This document shows, one piece after another, positions 1 to 9,605 of a DNA stretch of 64,000 bases. The position numbers were made by a program, and so were the translations under genes. Within the stretch, counting starts at the first letter, position 1, and each line of letters begins with the position of its first letter. Under the pieces are notes generated by a model. That model was not told where the DNA came from, did no database searches, and worked only from the letters and a program-made list of their open reading frames with translations. The stretch is from JBCCGI01 sp039029355. Its GTDB lineage: Bacteria > Planctomycetota > UBA1135 > GCA-002686595. The stretch covers positions 10,569 through 74,568 of the forward strand of contig JBCCGI010000038.1 of NCBI GenBank assembly GCA_039029355.1, written 5' to 3'.

Positions 1-408
1 CCACACGCCCTCGGCGTCGCGCTCGACCCGCACGTCGACGCCGTCGAGCTCGGCGCGGTGGATGCGCGGCGAGCCGCTCAGGAGCGAGGACATGTCGACG
101 TCGAAGGCGGCGTACTCGACGTGCGCGAGCGGATCGGGCGCGGGCGCGCCCTCCTCGACGGCCGCGGCGACCTCGAGGTGCCAAAGCTCGACGCGTGCGC
201 CCAGCAGCGACAGCTCCATCTTCTCGTAGCTCGCGTCGAAGCCGGCCGAGCGCGCGGCGCGCGCGAGCAGCGAGGGCAGCGCGAAGGGCAGCGCGGCGCG
301 TGCGACGAGCGCGAGCCCGCCCACCACCAACGCCGTGCGGAACAGCCGGCGGCGCCAGCGCCGCGGGGGCTTGCCGGCGGTGTCCTGAGCCTGAGCCTTG
401 GCGCTCAC
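1..408 (-). CDS. AsmA/DUF748-like membrane-anchored protein, N-terminal part (partial)
   Basis: An open minus-strand frame starts at GTG 408 and runs off the window edge at base 1 (136 codons visible). The N-terminus has a basic stretch (PPRRWRRRLFR) followed by one hydrophobic segment at about residues 24-45. After it comes the pattern typical of AsmA/DUF748 proteins: a short helix, then a statement that a function is defined (MELSLLGARVELWHLEV), then 'IHRAELDGVDVRVERD' near residues 115-130. Family members sit in the inner membrane and project a long beta-rich region into the periplasm; several act in lipid transport or envelope assembly. The GTGA overlap with the stop of the upstream gene (405-408) indicates translational coupling with the lipoprotein at 405-1910. 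The rest of the protein is outside the window, so the family call is moderate. Confidence 0.6.
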   Translation of the reverse strand, partial: MSAKAQAQDTAGKPPRRWRRRLFRTALVVGGLALVARAALPFALPSLLARAARSAGFDASYEKMELSLLGARVELWHLEVAAAVEEGAPAPDPLAHVEYAAFDVDMSSLLSGSPRIHRAELDGVDVRVERDAEGVW

Positions 409-1910
409 CGCGGCGCCTCCTGGAAGGCCTCGGCCAGCGCACGGCGGCGCTCGGCCGCTTCCGCAAGCGGGTCGAAGCCGGCCGGCGCCGCCTCGCGTGC
501 CGTCAGCCACTCGTGCGCGCGCACGCGCGCTCCGGGGCTCGTGTCTTCCAGATAGATGCGGTTCTCGGCGATGAGCCGGCGCTCGAGGTCGGCCACGTCG
601 AGGCTCGCCGCGAGGAACTCCAGCAGGATCCCGGGCGAGTGGGCGGGCTCGCCGACGCGCCGGGTGAGCACCGACGCCAGCTCGTCGGGCAAGCCGGTGC
701 CGGCGGCGCGCTCGGCCAGCTCGGTCAGCGCGCTGTGCTCGAGCAGCCAGCCGACCTCGGCACGGGTGCGCCAGGTGTCCGTGGGCTCCTCGGCGACGGC
801 CGCGATGCGCGCCGACACCGCGGCGAGCACGTCGTCGTCCGCCACCAGGGCGAGGTCGGCGAGGGCCTCGACCTCGCTGCGCTCGGCCAGGCGCAGGAGC
901 AGCCCGCGCGAAGGGCGCTCGGGCCGCACCGCGCCGAGCGCCAGCGTGAGGGCGCGCCGGGCTTCGGAGTCGGGGCCGTCGTGCTCGCCCTCGAGAGCGT
1001 CGAGGGCGGCCTGTTCGGTCAGGGTCGCGACCAGCTGCTCGAGCTCGGCGGCATGGGCCGCGGCCGCGGTGCCCTCGGGCACGGGTGTGACCTCGACCAC
1101 CGCCGCGAAGGCGCCGCCCTCCCCCGCATCGAAAGGCGAGCGCAGGCTGAGGACCAGCGGCCCTTCGCCCGGCGCGGGCGCGGCGTCGAGCAGCATCAGC
1201 TCACGCAGCGGCACGGGGGCGCCGGGGCGCAGGATGCGGGACGGCTCGACCCCCGGGGCGGGGTCCTCGGGCGGGTCGATGGGCGGGGCGAGGTCCTCGA
1301 GCACGAGGCCGAGCTCCAGAGCGCCCTCAGCGTCGCGGCCGACCAGGACGGCGAGCTCCTTGCGCACCGGGCCGAGGCGGCGGAACTCGCCCAGGTAGTT
1401 GTCGGGGTCGTCGACCTCCTCGTCGCGCGTCGCCGCGAAGCGCACCACGGCGCCGGAGGGGAGCACCGTGTCGACCTCGGCCAGCGGGAACGCCGCGCGG
1501 GGATCCGCGAGGACGGCTTCCAGCAGCGCGAGCGCCTCGGGGCCGGCCCCGAAGCCGCCACCGGCCGCCGCACGCGGCGTGGCGCGGACCGGGGCGCCGT
1601 GGAGCGGCGTGGCGAGGACCTGCAACCGCTCGGCGAGGGGGGCGAGGCCGGCGAGCGGCTCGCGCAGGTAGACCAGCGAGACGCGTGCGCGGAGCGCGCT
1701 TTCCGGCTCGGGGGAAACCGGCGCGTCGGCAGCCGGGCCGGCGAGGATGCCGCCGGCGTAGGTCTCACGCTCTAGCTCAAGCTCCGGCGCGGCCAACTCG
1801 GTCGGCTCCGGAGCCGGTGCCGGCGTGCTGCACGCGCCCCACAGGCACGCCAGCGCCGGCAGGAAGGGCCAGGCGGTGCGGAGGCTGGGACGGTTCGAGA
1901 GCTCCTTCAT
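405..1910 (-). CDS. Predicted lipoprotein of unknown function
   Basis: The protein has about 501 residues. The ATG at 1910 gives a compact signal peptide ending in ALACLWGAC followed by a Ser/Thr/Pro/Ala-rich linker, so a lipoprotein anchored at Cys is likely, although Trp at -3 of the lipobox is atypical. An in-frame GTG at 1922 is the alternative start. The mature part is Ala/Leu/Glu rich. Its first half looks like a secretin-style or adhesin-style beta/alpha domain. Its second half (about residues 300-480) is predominantly helical with HEAT-like spacing, for example LLRLAERSEVEALADLALV. I do not recognise a family. It is translationally coupled to the AsmA-like gene (GTGA overlap at 405-408), so the two probably act together in the envelope. 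A divergent promoter region separates it from the plus-strand gene at 2104. Confidence 0.7.
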   Translation of the reverse strand: MKELSNRPSLRTAWPFLPALACLWGACSTPAPAPEPTELAAPELELERETYAGGILAGPAADAPVSPEPESALRARVSLVYLREPLAGLAPLAERLQVLATPLHGAPVRATPRAAAGGGFGAGPEALALLEAVLADPRAAFPLAEVDTVLPSGAVVRFAATRDEEVDDPDNYLGEFRRLGPVRKELAVLVGRDAEGALELGLVLEDLAPPIDPPEDPAPGVEPSRILRPGAPVPLRELMLLDAAPAPGEGPLVLSLRSPFDAGEGGAFAAVVEVTPVPEGTAAAAHAAELEQLVATLTEQAALDALEGEHDGPDSEARRALTLALGAVRPERPSRGLLLRLAERSEVEALADLALVADDDVLAAVSARIAAVAEEPTDTWRTRAEVGWLLEHSALTELAERAAGTGLPDELASVLTRRVGEPAHSPGILLEFLAASLDVADLERRLIAENRIYLEDTSPGARVRAHEWLTAREAAPAGFDPLAEAAERRRALAEAFQEAPR

Positions 1911-2103
1911 GACGAGCGGCACGGCAAAGCGGCGCGGCGTGGGCCGCAGAGTCTAGTGTCCGGCCCGCGGAGTTCGGCAGCCCGTTCCGCGTCCAGTTGG
2001 CACGGCGGGCGGAGAGCCGCGCGAACCGCACTGCAAAACCCCGTGGGTCCGGCGACGTATCCTCCCTGTTGTCGCGTTGGTTCCCACTCCCGGAGGTCTT
2101 TCC

Positions 2104-4644
2104 ATGCGCGTGCGACGGCTCGTTCTCCTCGCCCTTCCCGCCCTGGCCCCGGCCGGCGGGGCGTCCGCCCAGGCGTTTGCCGAGCGCGCCGCGGAGCTCG
2201 GACTCACCCACGAGTTCGTCAGCGGGCTCGACCGCATCGGGAGCGGCAACGTGGTCGATCAGCTCCAGGCGGGCATGGCGGTCGGCGACCTGGACGGCGA
2301 CGGCGACCTGGACGTCGTCTGCTGCGGCGGCGTGGGGCTCAACTCGGTGTTCCTGAACGAGGGCGGGGTCTTCGTCGACGCCTCGGAGGCCGCGGGCATC
2401 GAGGTGGGGGAGCTCGACCGCGCGCCGGCGCTCGCGGACTACGACGGAGACGGCGACCTCGACCTCTTCCTCGGGGCGCTGGACGGCGGCGACGGCGACC
2501 TGCCCGGGCGCAGCCGGCTGTACCGCAACGACGGCGCGGCGACGTTCGACGAGGTGACGACGGTCGCGGGCACGACCGGCGCCGGACACTCGATCTTCGC
2601 CCAGTGGTACGACCTGGACCTCGACGGGCTGCTGGATCTGTATGTCTGCGAGTTCCACGGCTCGCTGAACCGCTGGTACCGCAACAACGGCGACGGGAGC
2701 TTCACCGAGGCCGCCGAGAAGGTCGGCATCGCGTGGCCCGGCGCGGCGCACGCGAGCGCGATCGCTGACACCGACGGCGACGGCCTCCCCGAGGTCGCGG
2801 TCGGCAACGACTACATCGTGGCGTTCTGGACGAGCCTGTCGACGAACGCCGGCGACGGCCTGTTGCACCACGGCCCGGAGCACCTGTTCACCGACGTCAC
2901 GCCGGGCTCCGGTTGCGACCACATGCGCGGGATCATGGGGCTCGCGTGGGCCGACGTGGACTACGACGGCGACCTCGACCTCTACAAGACCGACGTCGAG
3001 GACAACTACCTGATGATCAACGCCGGTTGGCCGGGGAGCGGCGCGCCGTGGGTCGAGCGCCAGGACTTCTACGGCGTGACGAACCCGACCGTGCCGGATC
3101 CCGAGGGCGGCGAGGCGCGCTCGGTCGGCTGGGCCGCGGTCTTCTTGCACGCCGACCGCGACCCGTGGCTCGACCTCTTCGTGGTGAACGGGAAGGTGGG
3201 CGGCGCGAGCGAGGTGAACCCGTTCTCGTCGTCCGATCAGCAGAACTTCCTGTTCCTGGGCGAGGGGCCGGGAGCCTCGTTCACGTTCCGCGACGCGTCG
3301 CTCGACTACGGCTTCGCGGCGGGCATCGACGACCGCGGGGCGGCGATCGGCGACCTCGATGGGGACGGCGATCCGGAGCTCCTGGTCTCGCCGGCGAACG
3401 GCGAGCTGCGGTGCTACGTCAACGAGGTCGACCCGGCGAGCGGCGGCACGCTGGTCGTCGAGGCGCGCGGGCACACGTCGGCGCCGGGCGGCATCGGCGC
3501 TCGCGTCAGCTGGACGGACGCTCTGGGGTGGACGCACGTGGTGCCGATCGGCGGCGACGGGCCGACCGCGTCGCAGCACGACGCGCGGGCCTACCTCGCG
3601 CTCGGAGCCGAGGCCGAGGTCGACGTGACGGTCCAGTTCCCCTCCGGCCTGACGCGGACGTACGCCGGCGTGCCGGCCGGGAGCACCCTGGTGGCCGAGG
3701 AGCCCGAGCTGCTGCGCGTGCCGTTCCGCGCGCGCGCCATCGCCTCAACAGCGGGGCCCGGGGCGTACGGGCTGGGCGGGCTGCCGCTCTCCTCGATCTT
3801 CGAGGTGCGGGCCTTCGCCCACGACGCGGCCGGAACGCCGCTGGACGCGAGCGCGTCGGTCGCGATCGAGATCGAGGGGCTCACGGCTCTCGGCGGGGTC
3901 GAGCACGTCGCCGCCAACGAGTTCCGCCGCGCGTTCCGCACGCCGGTCGAGCCGGGCTCGTTCCGAGTGCGCGCGCAGATGGACGACTTCGCGGTGCGGG
4001 TCGAGCCCGTCCTGCGCTTCTACGCCGCCGGCGACGTCAGCGCGACGACGGTGGCGCTCGTCCCGGAGGCCGTCCGAGCCGCCAGCGCGGATCTGGTCGA
4101 GGTGCAGGTCGCTCCCAAGGCGAAGGGAGGCGTGCTGCAGCGCGCGGTCGGCCACGTGCAGGTCGCCCTCGGCGGAGCGCCGCCGATCGCCTCGGCGCAA
4201 GAGGGCGCGCTGTGGACGTTTGCGTTCGCCGCTCCCGACAAGCCCGGGCTCTATCCGGTGGCGGTCGTCGTCGACGGGCAGGTGGTCGCGGCTCCCGACC
4301 TCGAGGTCGCGGGCGTCGGCTCGGCGGCGCAGACGACGGTCTACCACGAAGAACCTTCCCACGTTCAGGCGATGGCGCCGCACCAGCTCAAGCTGAAGAT
4401 CACCCCGCGCGACGCCGCCGGGCTGCGGCTCGGACCCGAGGCGCAGCTCGCGCTGGTTCCGATGCCCGACGCGGGTACGGCCGAGGTGGTCCTGCGCGCC
4501 GACCTGTGGCCCAGGGGGCAGCGCGACGGCGAGTTCGTCTTCGTTCTGGAGAAGCCGCTCGCGAGCGAGGACAACGCCGCGGCGGGCTCGCTGCAGCTGC
4601 TCGTCGACGGCGAGGACCTCGGGCTCTGGCCGTATCAGCTGTGA
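2104..4644 (+). CDS. Exported FG-GAP/VCBS propeller protein with ASPIC/UnbV domain (CRTAC1-like)
   Basis: The protein has 846 residues. The start ATG 2104 is set by a GGAGG at 2092-2096 and by a signal peptide (MRVRRLVLLALPALAPAGGASAQA). Calcium-binding-type FG-GAP repeats recur: GDLDGDGDLDVV near residue 60, DYDGDGDLDLFLG near 115, DLDLDGLLDLYV near 180, DVDYDGDLDLYK near 285 and GDLDGDGDPELLV near 417. They are followed by an ASPIC/UnbV domain at about 448-532 (GIGARVSWTD...VQFPSGLTRTYAGVPAGST). This repeat-plus-ASPIC order is the CRTAC1 layout of secreted propeller proteins. Residues 533-846 form additional Ig-like beta domains not usual for the family. It lies directly upstream of two exported glycosidase-like genes on the same strand, which suggests a surface carbohydrate-related role. 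The ligand is unknown. Confidence 0.88.
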   Translation: MRVRRLVLLALPALAPAGGASAQAFAERAAELGLTHEFVSGLDRIGSGNVVDQLQAGMAVGDLDGDGDLDVVCCGGVGLNSVFLNEGGVFVDASEAAGIEVGELDRAPALADYDGDGDLDLFLGALDGGDGDLPGRSRLYRNDGAATFDEVTTVAGTTGAGHSIFAQWYDLDLDGLLDLYVCEFHGSLNRWYRNNGDGSFTEAAEKVGIAWPGAAHASAIADTDGDGLPEVAVGNDYIVAFWTSLSTNAGDGLLHHGPEHLFTDVTPGSGCDHMRGIMGLAWADVDYDGDLDLYKTDVEDNYLMINAGWPGSGAPWVERQDFYGVTNPTVPDPEGGEARSVGWAAVFLHADRDPWLDLFVVNGKVGGASEVNPFSSSDQQNFLFLGEGPGASFTFRDASLDYGFAAGIDDRGAAIGDLDGDGDPELLVSPANGELRCYVNEVDPASGGTLVVEARGHTSAPGGIGARVSWTDALGWTHVVPIGGDGPTASQHDARAYLALGAEAEVDVTVQFPSGLTRTYAGVPAGSTLVAEEPELLRVPFRARAIASTAGPGAYGLGGLPLSSIFEVRAFAHDAAGTPLDASASVAIEIEGLTALGGVEHVAANEFRRAFRTPVEPGSFRVRAQMDDFAVRVEPVLRFYAAGDVSATTVALVPEAVRAASADLVEVQVAPKAKGGVLQRAVGHVQVALGGAPPIASAQEGALWTFAFAAPDKPGLYPVAVVVDGQVVAAPDLEVAGVGSAAQTTVYHEEPSHVQAMAPHQLKLKITPRDAAGLRLGPEAQLALVPMPDAGTAEVVLRADLWPRGQRDGEFVFVLEKPLASEDNAAAGSLQLLVDGEDLGLWPYQL

Positions 4645-4733
4645 GGCGAATGGCACTCCTTACACACGGATCGAGCCCCGTCTGTTAGGAGTCGAGTGTG
4701 TTTCGGCTCTCCCACTTCTTCCCTCCGGAACCG

Positions 4734-7370
4734 ATGCTCATACGTACACGGGCAACCCTCGCGGCGCTCGCCCTGCTCCTCCCCTGGCACGCCGCAGCGG
4801 CGCACGGCCAGGCCGGCTCACCCACCGCGGGATGCACCAACCCGCTGCCGGTGGCGGGGCCCCAGTCCGACCGCATCCTCTACACCGGCGCCTTCGCACC
4901 GGGCGCAACGTCGGTGACGGTCGACGGCACGGTCTACTCGCTGAAGTTCGTCGGCGACGAGACGATCGAGTACCAGATCGACATCGGCCACCCCGACGTC
5001 GCGACCGGGCTGCTGCGGGTCTACGAGAAGACCAGCGACAGCTACCCCCTGACGACCGGGGGGCCCGGCTTCCGCTCGGTCGACGCGTCGACCAAGGGAG
5101 CGCAGCTGCTCGCCAACTTCTGCACGATGACCGGGCACGGCGTCGGCGGCAACACCGTCTGGGTCGAGTACCGCGACGACTTCGAAGGCGTCCACCACCG
5201 CCGGCACACGTTCGAGCTGGTCGGCAAGAGCCTGCGCATCCGGCTGCAGTCGCTCGACGACAACCTGGACTACGTCTCCAACTACAACGGCTTCAAGGCG
5301 GGCCCAACCGGGGGAACGGAGGACCCGCGCATCGTGCAGATGCAAGGCGGCCTCTCGACGCCGCTCGTCCTGTTCCAGCGCGGAGACGAGCATTTCTTCT
5401 ACGGCAACCAGCTCGACCTGTTCTGGAGCAACGCCTCGGACTGGAGCCTGCACTCGGCCTCGACGGTGGTCCCCGGCTTCTCGTCGATCGCCTTCAGCTA
5501 TTCGACGCAGAACCGCTACCACCACCTGACCGACGGCAAGCTCGCCGGGACGCTGGACGACACGCTGAACATCATCGTGACGTCGAAGGTCGCCGACGCG
5601 CTCGTCACGACCACGACGCCGCCTTCCCCCTACCGCTCGCCGCTCGCGAGCAAGACCGTCGTCTTGTTCTCGGGGCCCACCGCGACCTGGCCGGCGTACT
5701 ACAACCAGATGGAGCTCTTCGAGAGCTGGGGTATGGACAACCTCGCGGCGTACTTCTTCTCGTGGTGGAGCGAGAGCGACAACGGTGACTCGTCCTACTA
5801 CCCCGCGAAGGACCCCGAGTACTACGCCGACCTGCACGCCTTCGCGCGCTCGAACGGGATGCTGCTGGGCGAGTACACGATGTTCTGGAAGAACTACTAC
5901 GACTCGCCGGGCTTCAGCCCCTACGACATGCCGCTGGACGGCCTGGGTGTGCCGAAGGGCACGACCATCGCCGAGACCGCTCGCCTGCGGCACGCGAACC
6001 GCGAGTCGCGGCTGCTGAAGGAGCACTACGGCTCGCGCCTCGCCTTCCAGGACGTGTTGACCTATGCGAGCCCTTCCAAGATCGCGGGCGAGGACAGCCT
6101 CGACCAGAACGCCGACTCGCCATGGGCTAAGACGATGCGGCGGGCGTGCATCGACCGTAAGCGCTGGCTCGGCTCGATGCAGGACGTCTTCCAGGGCCCG
6201 CTGCTGGGCGAGGCTTCGATCGCGACCCAGAGCTCGAACATGGAGTGGCTCTGGATGGGCTACTGCGACGGCGTCCAGCGCGTCATCAACACCGACGCCG
6301 GCAAGCAGGCGGTCGAGCTGCCCGACGGACACCCGCTGGCGCCGACGCTCTGGCCGGTGATCCCCGAGTACGAGCTGCGCGTCTTCGCACGTACGCAGGC
6401 GAACCATGGCAACGGCTTCTACGAGCGCTTCTTCAGCTGGGCCGACGGAGACGTCTTCGACTTCGACCCGGGAATCCTGACCTTCCCGCTGCCCGAGGCG
6501 GCGCTCGATCGTTACCGGGCCTACGAGCTCACCTACGGGCACACGTCGTACTTCCACTCGAACGGTCCGATCGACGGCCCGGGGAACTACCTGCGCTACG
6601 CGGACATGATCAAGGAGTACTACCTGGTCAACGCGCTCCAGCGCCGCTACCTGTCGTCGCCGGTGCGCGAGATCCGGTACCTGCACGACGACCTGCCCAA
6701 GACCTTCGAGGAGGTCCTGTTCGAGACGGAGACGACCGACAGCTTCGTCGACCCACGCATCCGGATCGAGTTCGACAACGACCTGTTCCTCTACGTGAAC
6801 CACTCCGCCGAGGACTGGCTCGTTGTCGTCTCGGGCACGCCCATCAAGATCCCCGAGGACGGCTTTCTCGCCTTCCAGCTGGGCAGCCCCTTCATGGCCT
6901 TCTCGGCCATCCCCGCCGGCGCCGAGGGGCGCTTCGACTACTGCTTCGCCCCCGGCGAGTACGAGATGTTCGACGGGCGCGGCGTCGTCGCGGGCTTCGG
7001 CGGCGTGCAGACGGTCGACAAGCGGCTTGCGGTGCACAACTTCGCCAAGGAGATCCTCCTGTCGGAGGACGCGGACGGCTCGGTGACCACCGTCGCGGGC
7101 GCGGCGCCGACGCTCGTCGGGGTGTACCTCGCGCTCGGCGACGACACACTAGCGCGCGGCGAGCGCACCGCCGTGCAGGCCACGGGCGTGTACTCGAACG
7201 GCGCGATTGCCGACCTCACGCCGCACCTCGCTTGGAGCTCGTCGAGCCCGGATACTGCGCGGGTCAACGGCGGCGGCGCGGTCGAGGCGCTCTGCCCCGG
7301 CCAGGCCCAGATCTCCGCGGAGGACTACCAGGGCGTCGCCGTGACGCCGGCGACGGTCACGGTACTCTAG
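4734..7370 (+). CDS. Exported glycoside hydrolase-like protein with C-terminal bacterial Ig-like (Big_2) domain
   Basis: The protein has 878 residues. ATG 4734 gives a clean signal peptide (MLIRTRATLAALALLLPWHAAAAHGQA); an in-frame GTG at 4698 would add 12 non-signal-like residues. An N-terminal beta-sandwich (about 30-300) precedes a TIM-barrel-like region (about 310-640). That region is rich in aromatic and acidic motifs such as ELFESWGMDNLAAYFFSWW and SNMEWLWMGYCDG, as in alpha-galactosidase-like or GH101-like enzymes. A beta region follows, and residues 792-878 match a Big_2 domain (LARGERTAVQATGVYSNG, WSSSSPDTARV). I cannot fix the GH family or the catalytic residues by eye. The next gene starts 5 bp after this stop, so the two are almost certainly co-transcribed and probably act on one glycan. 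Confidence 0.72.
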   Translation: MLIRTRATLAALALLLPWHAAAAHGQAGSPTAGCTNPLPVAGPQSDRILYTGAFAPGATSVTVDGTVYSLKFVGDETIEYQIDIGHPDVATGLLRVYEKTSDSYPLTTGGPGFRSVDASTKGAQLLANFCTMTGHGVGGNTVWVEYRDDFEGVHHRRHTFELVGKSLRIRLQSLDDNLDYVSNYNGFKAGPTGGTEDPRIVQMQGGLSTPLVLFQRGDEHFFYGNQLDLFWSNASDWSLHSASTVVPGFSSIAFSYSTQNRYHHLTDGKLAGTLDDTLNIIVTSKVADALVTTTTPPSPYRSPLASKTVVLFSGPTATWPAYYNQMELFESWGMDNLAAYFFSWWSESDNGDSSYYPAKDPEYYADLHAFARSNGMLLGEYTMFWKNYYDSPGFSPYDMPLDGLGVPKGTTIAETARLRHANRESRLLKEHYGSRLAFQDVLTYASPSKIAGEDSLDQNADSPWAKTMRRACIDRKRWLGSMQDVFQGPLLGEASIATQSSNMEWLWMGYCDGVQRVINTDAGKQAVELPDGHPLAPTLWPVIPEYELRVFARTQANHGNGFYERFFSWADGDVFDFDPGILTFPLPEAALDRYRAYELTYGHTSYFHSNGPIDGPGNYLRYADMIKEYYLVNALQRRYLSSPVREIRYLHDDLPKTFEEVLFETETTDSFVDPRIRIEFDNDLFLYVNHSAEDWLVVVSGTPIKIPEDGFLAFQLGSPFMAFSAIPAGAEGRFDYCFAPGEYEMFDGRGVVAGFGGVQTVDKRLAVHNFAKEILLSEDADGSVTTVAGAAPTLVGVYLALGDDTLARGERTAVQATGVYSNGAIADLTPHLAWSSSSPDTARVNGGGAVEALCPGQAQISAEDYQGVAVTPATVTVL

Positions 7371-7375
7371 CGTCC

Positions 7376-9538
7376 ATGCTGAGACGCCTGCCCGCGGTCG
7401 CGACGCTGCTCGCGGCCGGAATCTGTGCCCAATCCGCCCCCCGACTCACCCAGCCCGTCGCCGACTACCTGATCTCGACCGATCTGCCGCCGGCGGTCGC
7501 CCGGGAGGAGCGAGCCGAGCTCCATCTCGAGAACGGACTCGTGCGCCGGACGTTCCGGCTCGCGCCGAACGGGGCGACCGTCGCGCTCTCGAACCTGCGG
7601 ACCGGCGAGTCGCTGCTTCGCGCGGTGCGCCCCGAAGCGGCGGTCACGATCGACGGCGTACGCTACGAGGTCGGCGGGCTCCAGGGTCAGCCCAACCACG
7701 CCTTCCTGCGCCCGGAGTGGATCGACAAGCTCGTCTCCTCGCCCGAGGCGCTGCGCTACGTCGGCCACCGCGTCGGCGAGCCCGCCGAGCGGATGCCGTG
7801 GGCCCGTGTCCGCCATCACGCGCCCGGCGCAAGCTGGCCGCCGCCGGGTGTGCACCTGCGGATGGACTACGCCACCAAGCGGCTGCCCGGCGTCGTCGTG
7901 CGGGTGCACTACGAGCTCTACGACGGCGTGCCGGTGTTCTCGAAGTGGCTCGACGTCGTCAACGGCGGAGGCGAGCCGATCCGCATCGACGACTTCGAGG
8001 CCGAAATCCTGGCCGTGGTCGAGCAGGAGAGCTGGGTCGAGACGCGCGACGGCGTCCCATACCCGGTGCCCCAGAGCCTGCACGTCGAGGCCGACTATTC
8101 GTTCGGCGGCATGACGCCGCAGAACGCCTCGCGGCGCGCGGTGCACTGGCTGCCCGACCCCGACTACAGCAGCCAGGTGAACTACCGCCGCGTGACGCCG
8201 TGCCTGCTGGTCGCCTCGCCGGAGCTGGGCCCGGGGCAGGTCGTCGCGCCGGGCGAGACCTTCGAGAGCTTCCGCGTCTTCGAGCTGCTGCACGACTCGA
8301 GCGACCGCGAGCGGCGCGGCCTGGCGCTGCGGCGGATGTACCGCACGATCGCGCCCTGGATCACCGAGAACCCGCTGATGCACCACATGCGCATCTCGGA
8401 TCCGGGCGAGGTGCGGCGCGCGATCGACCAGGCGGCCGAAGTCGGCTTCGAGATGCTGATCCTGTCCTTCGGCAGCGGCTTCAACATCGAATCCGAGGAC
8501 CCGGCCTACGTCGAGTCGTGGAAGGAGATCGCCGACTACGCGCGCGAGCACGGCGTCGAGATCGGCGGCTACTCGCTGCTCGCGTCGCGCAGCATCTCGG
8601 CCGAGGACGACGTCGTGATGCCCGAGGGACAGCGGCCGACGTTCAACAACTCGCCCTGCCTCGGGAGCACCTGGGGCGAGCGCTACTTCGCCAAGCTCTA
8701 CGCCTTCTTCGAGGCCACCGGCTTCGCGCTGCTAGAGCACGACGGCAACTACCCCGGCGACGAGTGCCTCTCCGAGGCCCACCCCGGACACGCGGGCCAC
8801 GCCGACTCGCGCTGGAGCCAGTGGCGTGCCATCACCGACTTCTACCGTTGGTGCCGCGGGCGCGGGGTCTACCTCAACGTTCCGGACTACTACTACACCG
8901 CTGGCTCGTCGAAGTGCGGCATGGGATACCGCGAGGTGAACTGGTCGCTGCCCCGCGCCGAGCAGGTCATCCACACGCGCATGAACATCTACGACGGCAC
9001 GTGGACCAAGACGCCGTCGATGGGCTGGATGTTCGTGCCGCTGACCGAGTACCACGGCGGCGGCGCAGCCGCGACGATCGAGCCGCTCGACGAGCATCGC
9101 GACCACTACGAGAGCATGCTCCGCTCGAACCTCGCGCTGGGTGTGCAGGCCTGCTTCCGCGGCCCGCGGCTCTTCGACACCGACGCGACGCGCGAGCTGG
9201 TGCGCGGACAGGTCGAGTGGTTCAAGCGCTACCGCGAGGTGCTCGAATCCGACGTCGTGCACGGGCGCCGGCCCGACGGACGCGACGTCGACTGGATGCT
9301 GCACGTGAACCCGTTCGCCTCCGAGGGGCAGCCGCGCGGCATGCTGGTGGCCTTCAACCCGCTCGCCGAGGCCGCCGCGCGGACCATCGACGTCGACCTC
9401 TACTACGCGGGGCTCTCGGGCTCGGCGACGGTCGAGGTCGACGGCGGGGCTCCCGTTCAGCGCGAGCTGCGCGGCACGCGCCTCGACGTCGAGGTCGAGA
9501 TCCCCGCCGGCGGCATGGCCTGGGTCGCGTTCCGGTAG
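7376..9538 (+). CDS. Exported alpha-galactosidase-like glycoside hydrolase
   Basis: The protein has 720 residues. The start ATG 7376 lies 5 bp behind the previous stop and is followed by a short signal peptide (MLRRLPAVATLLAAGICAQ). Residues about 40-290 form a beta-supersandwich of the kind that precedes the barrel in GH36/GH31-type enzymes (ARAELHLENGLVRRTF-style N-terminus, WLDVVNGGGEPIRIDDFE). Residues about 320-640 form a barrel with FEMLILSFGSGFN, an acidic LLEHDGNYPGDE motif near 455 that could hold a catalytic Asp, and YREVNWSLPRAEQV. The C-terminus is a small beta domain. The overall order resembles clan GH-D alpha-galactosidases, but key motifs are not canonical, so substrate and family remain open. 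It forms an operon with the upstream barrel protein and ends at a strong hairpin. Confidence 0.72.
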   Translation: MLRRLPAVATLLAAGICAQSAPRLTQPVADYLISTDLPPAVAREERAELHLENGLVRRTFRLAPNGATVALSNLRTGESLLRAVRPEAAVTIDGVRYEVGGLQGQPNHAFLRPEWIDKLVSSPEALRYVGHRVGEPAERMPWARVRHHAPGASWPPPGVHLRMDYATKRLPGVVVRVHYELYDGVPVFSKWLDVVNGGGEPIRIDDFEAEILAVVEQESWVETRDGVPYPVPQSLHVEADYSFGGMTPQNASRRAVHWLPDPDYSSQVNYRRVTPCLLVASPELGPGQVVAPGETFESFRVFELLHDSSDRERRGLALRRMYRTIAPWITENPLMHHMRISDPGEVRRAIDQAAEVGFEMLILSFGSGFNIESEDPAYVESWKEIADYAREHGVEIGGYSLLASRSISAEDDVVMPEGQRPTFNNSPCLGSTWGERYFAKLYAFFEATGFALLEHDGNYPGDECLSEAHPGHAGHADSRWSQWRAITDFYRWCRGRGVYLNVPDYYYTAGSSKCGMGYREVNWSLPRAEQVIHTRMNIYDGTWTKTPSMGWMFVPLTEYHGGGAAATIEPLDEHRDHYESMLRSNLALGVQACFRGPRLFDTDATRELVRGQVEWFKRYREVLESDVVHGRRPDGRDVDWMLHVNPFASEGQPRGMLVAFNPLAEAAARTIDVDLYYAGLSGSATVEVDGGAPVQRELRGTRLDVEVEIPAGGMAWVAFR

Positions 9539-9551
9539 CCTCGAAACGAGA

Positions 9552-9585
9552 GCGGGGCGCGCGAACCTGCGTCCGCGCGCCCCGC
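9552..9585. terminator. Bidirectional hairpin terminator between convergent genes
   Basis: A perfect 12-bp inverted repeat (GCGGGGCGCGCG / CGCGCGCCCCGC) with a 10-nt loop sits in the 67-bp gap between the glycosidase stop (9538) and the stop of the minus-strand gene (9606). There is no clear U-run on either side, so it may act as a weak intrinsic terminator or an mRNA 3'-end stabiliser for both genes. Confidence 0.6.
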
Positions 9586-9605
9586 CCGAATCGATCCGCG
9601 GCTCG

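Noticed and set aside
1777..3579. A 600-codon minus-strand frame opposite the ASPIC/FG-GAP gene
   Set aside because: It is antisense to a gene with clear Ca-binding repeats and contains only Arg/Val/Ala-rich low-complexity sequence.
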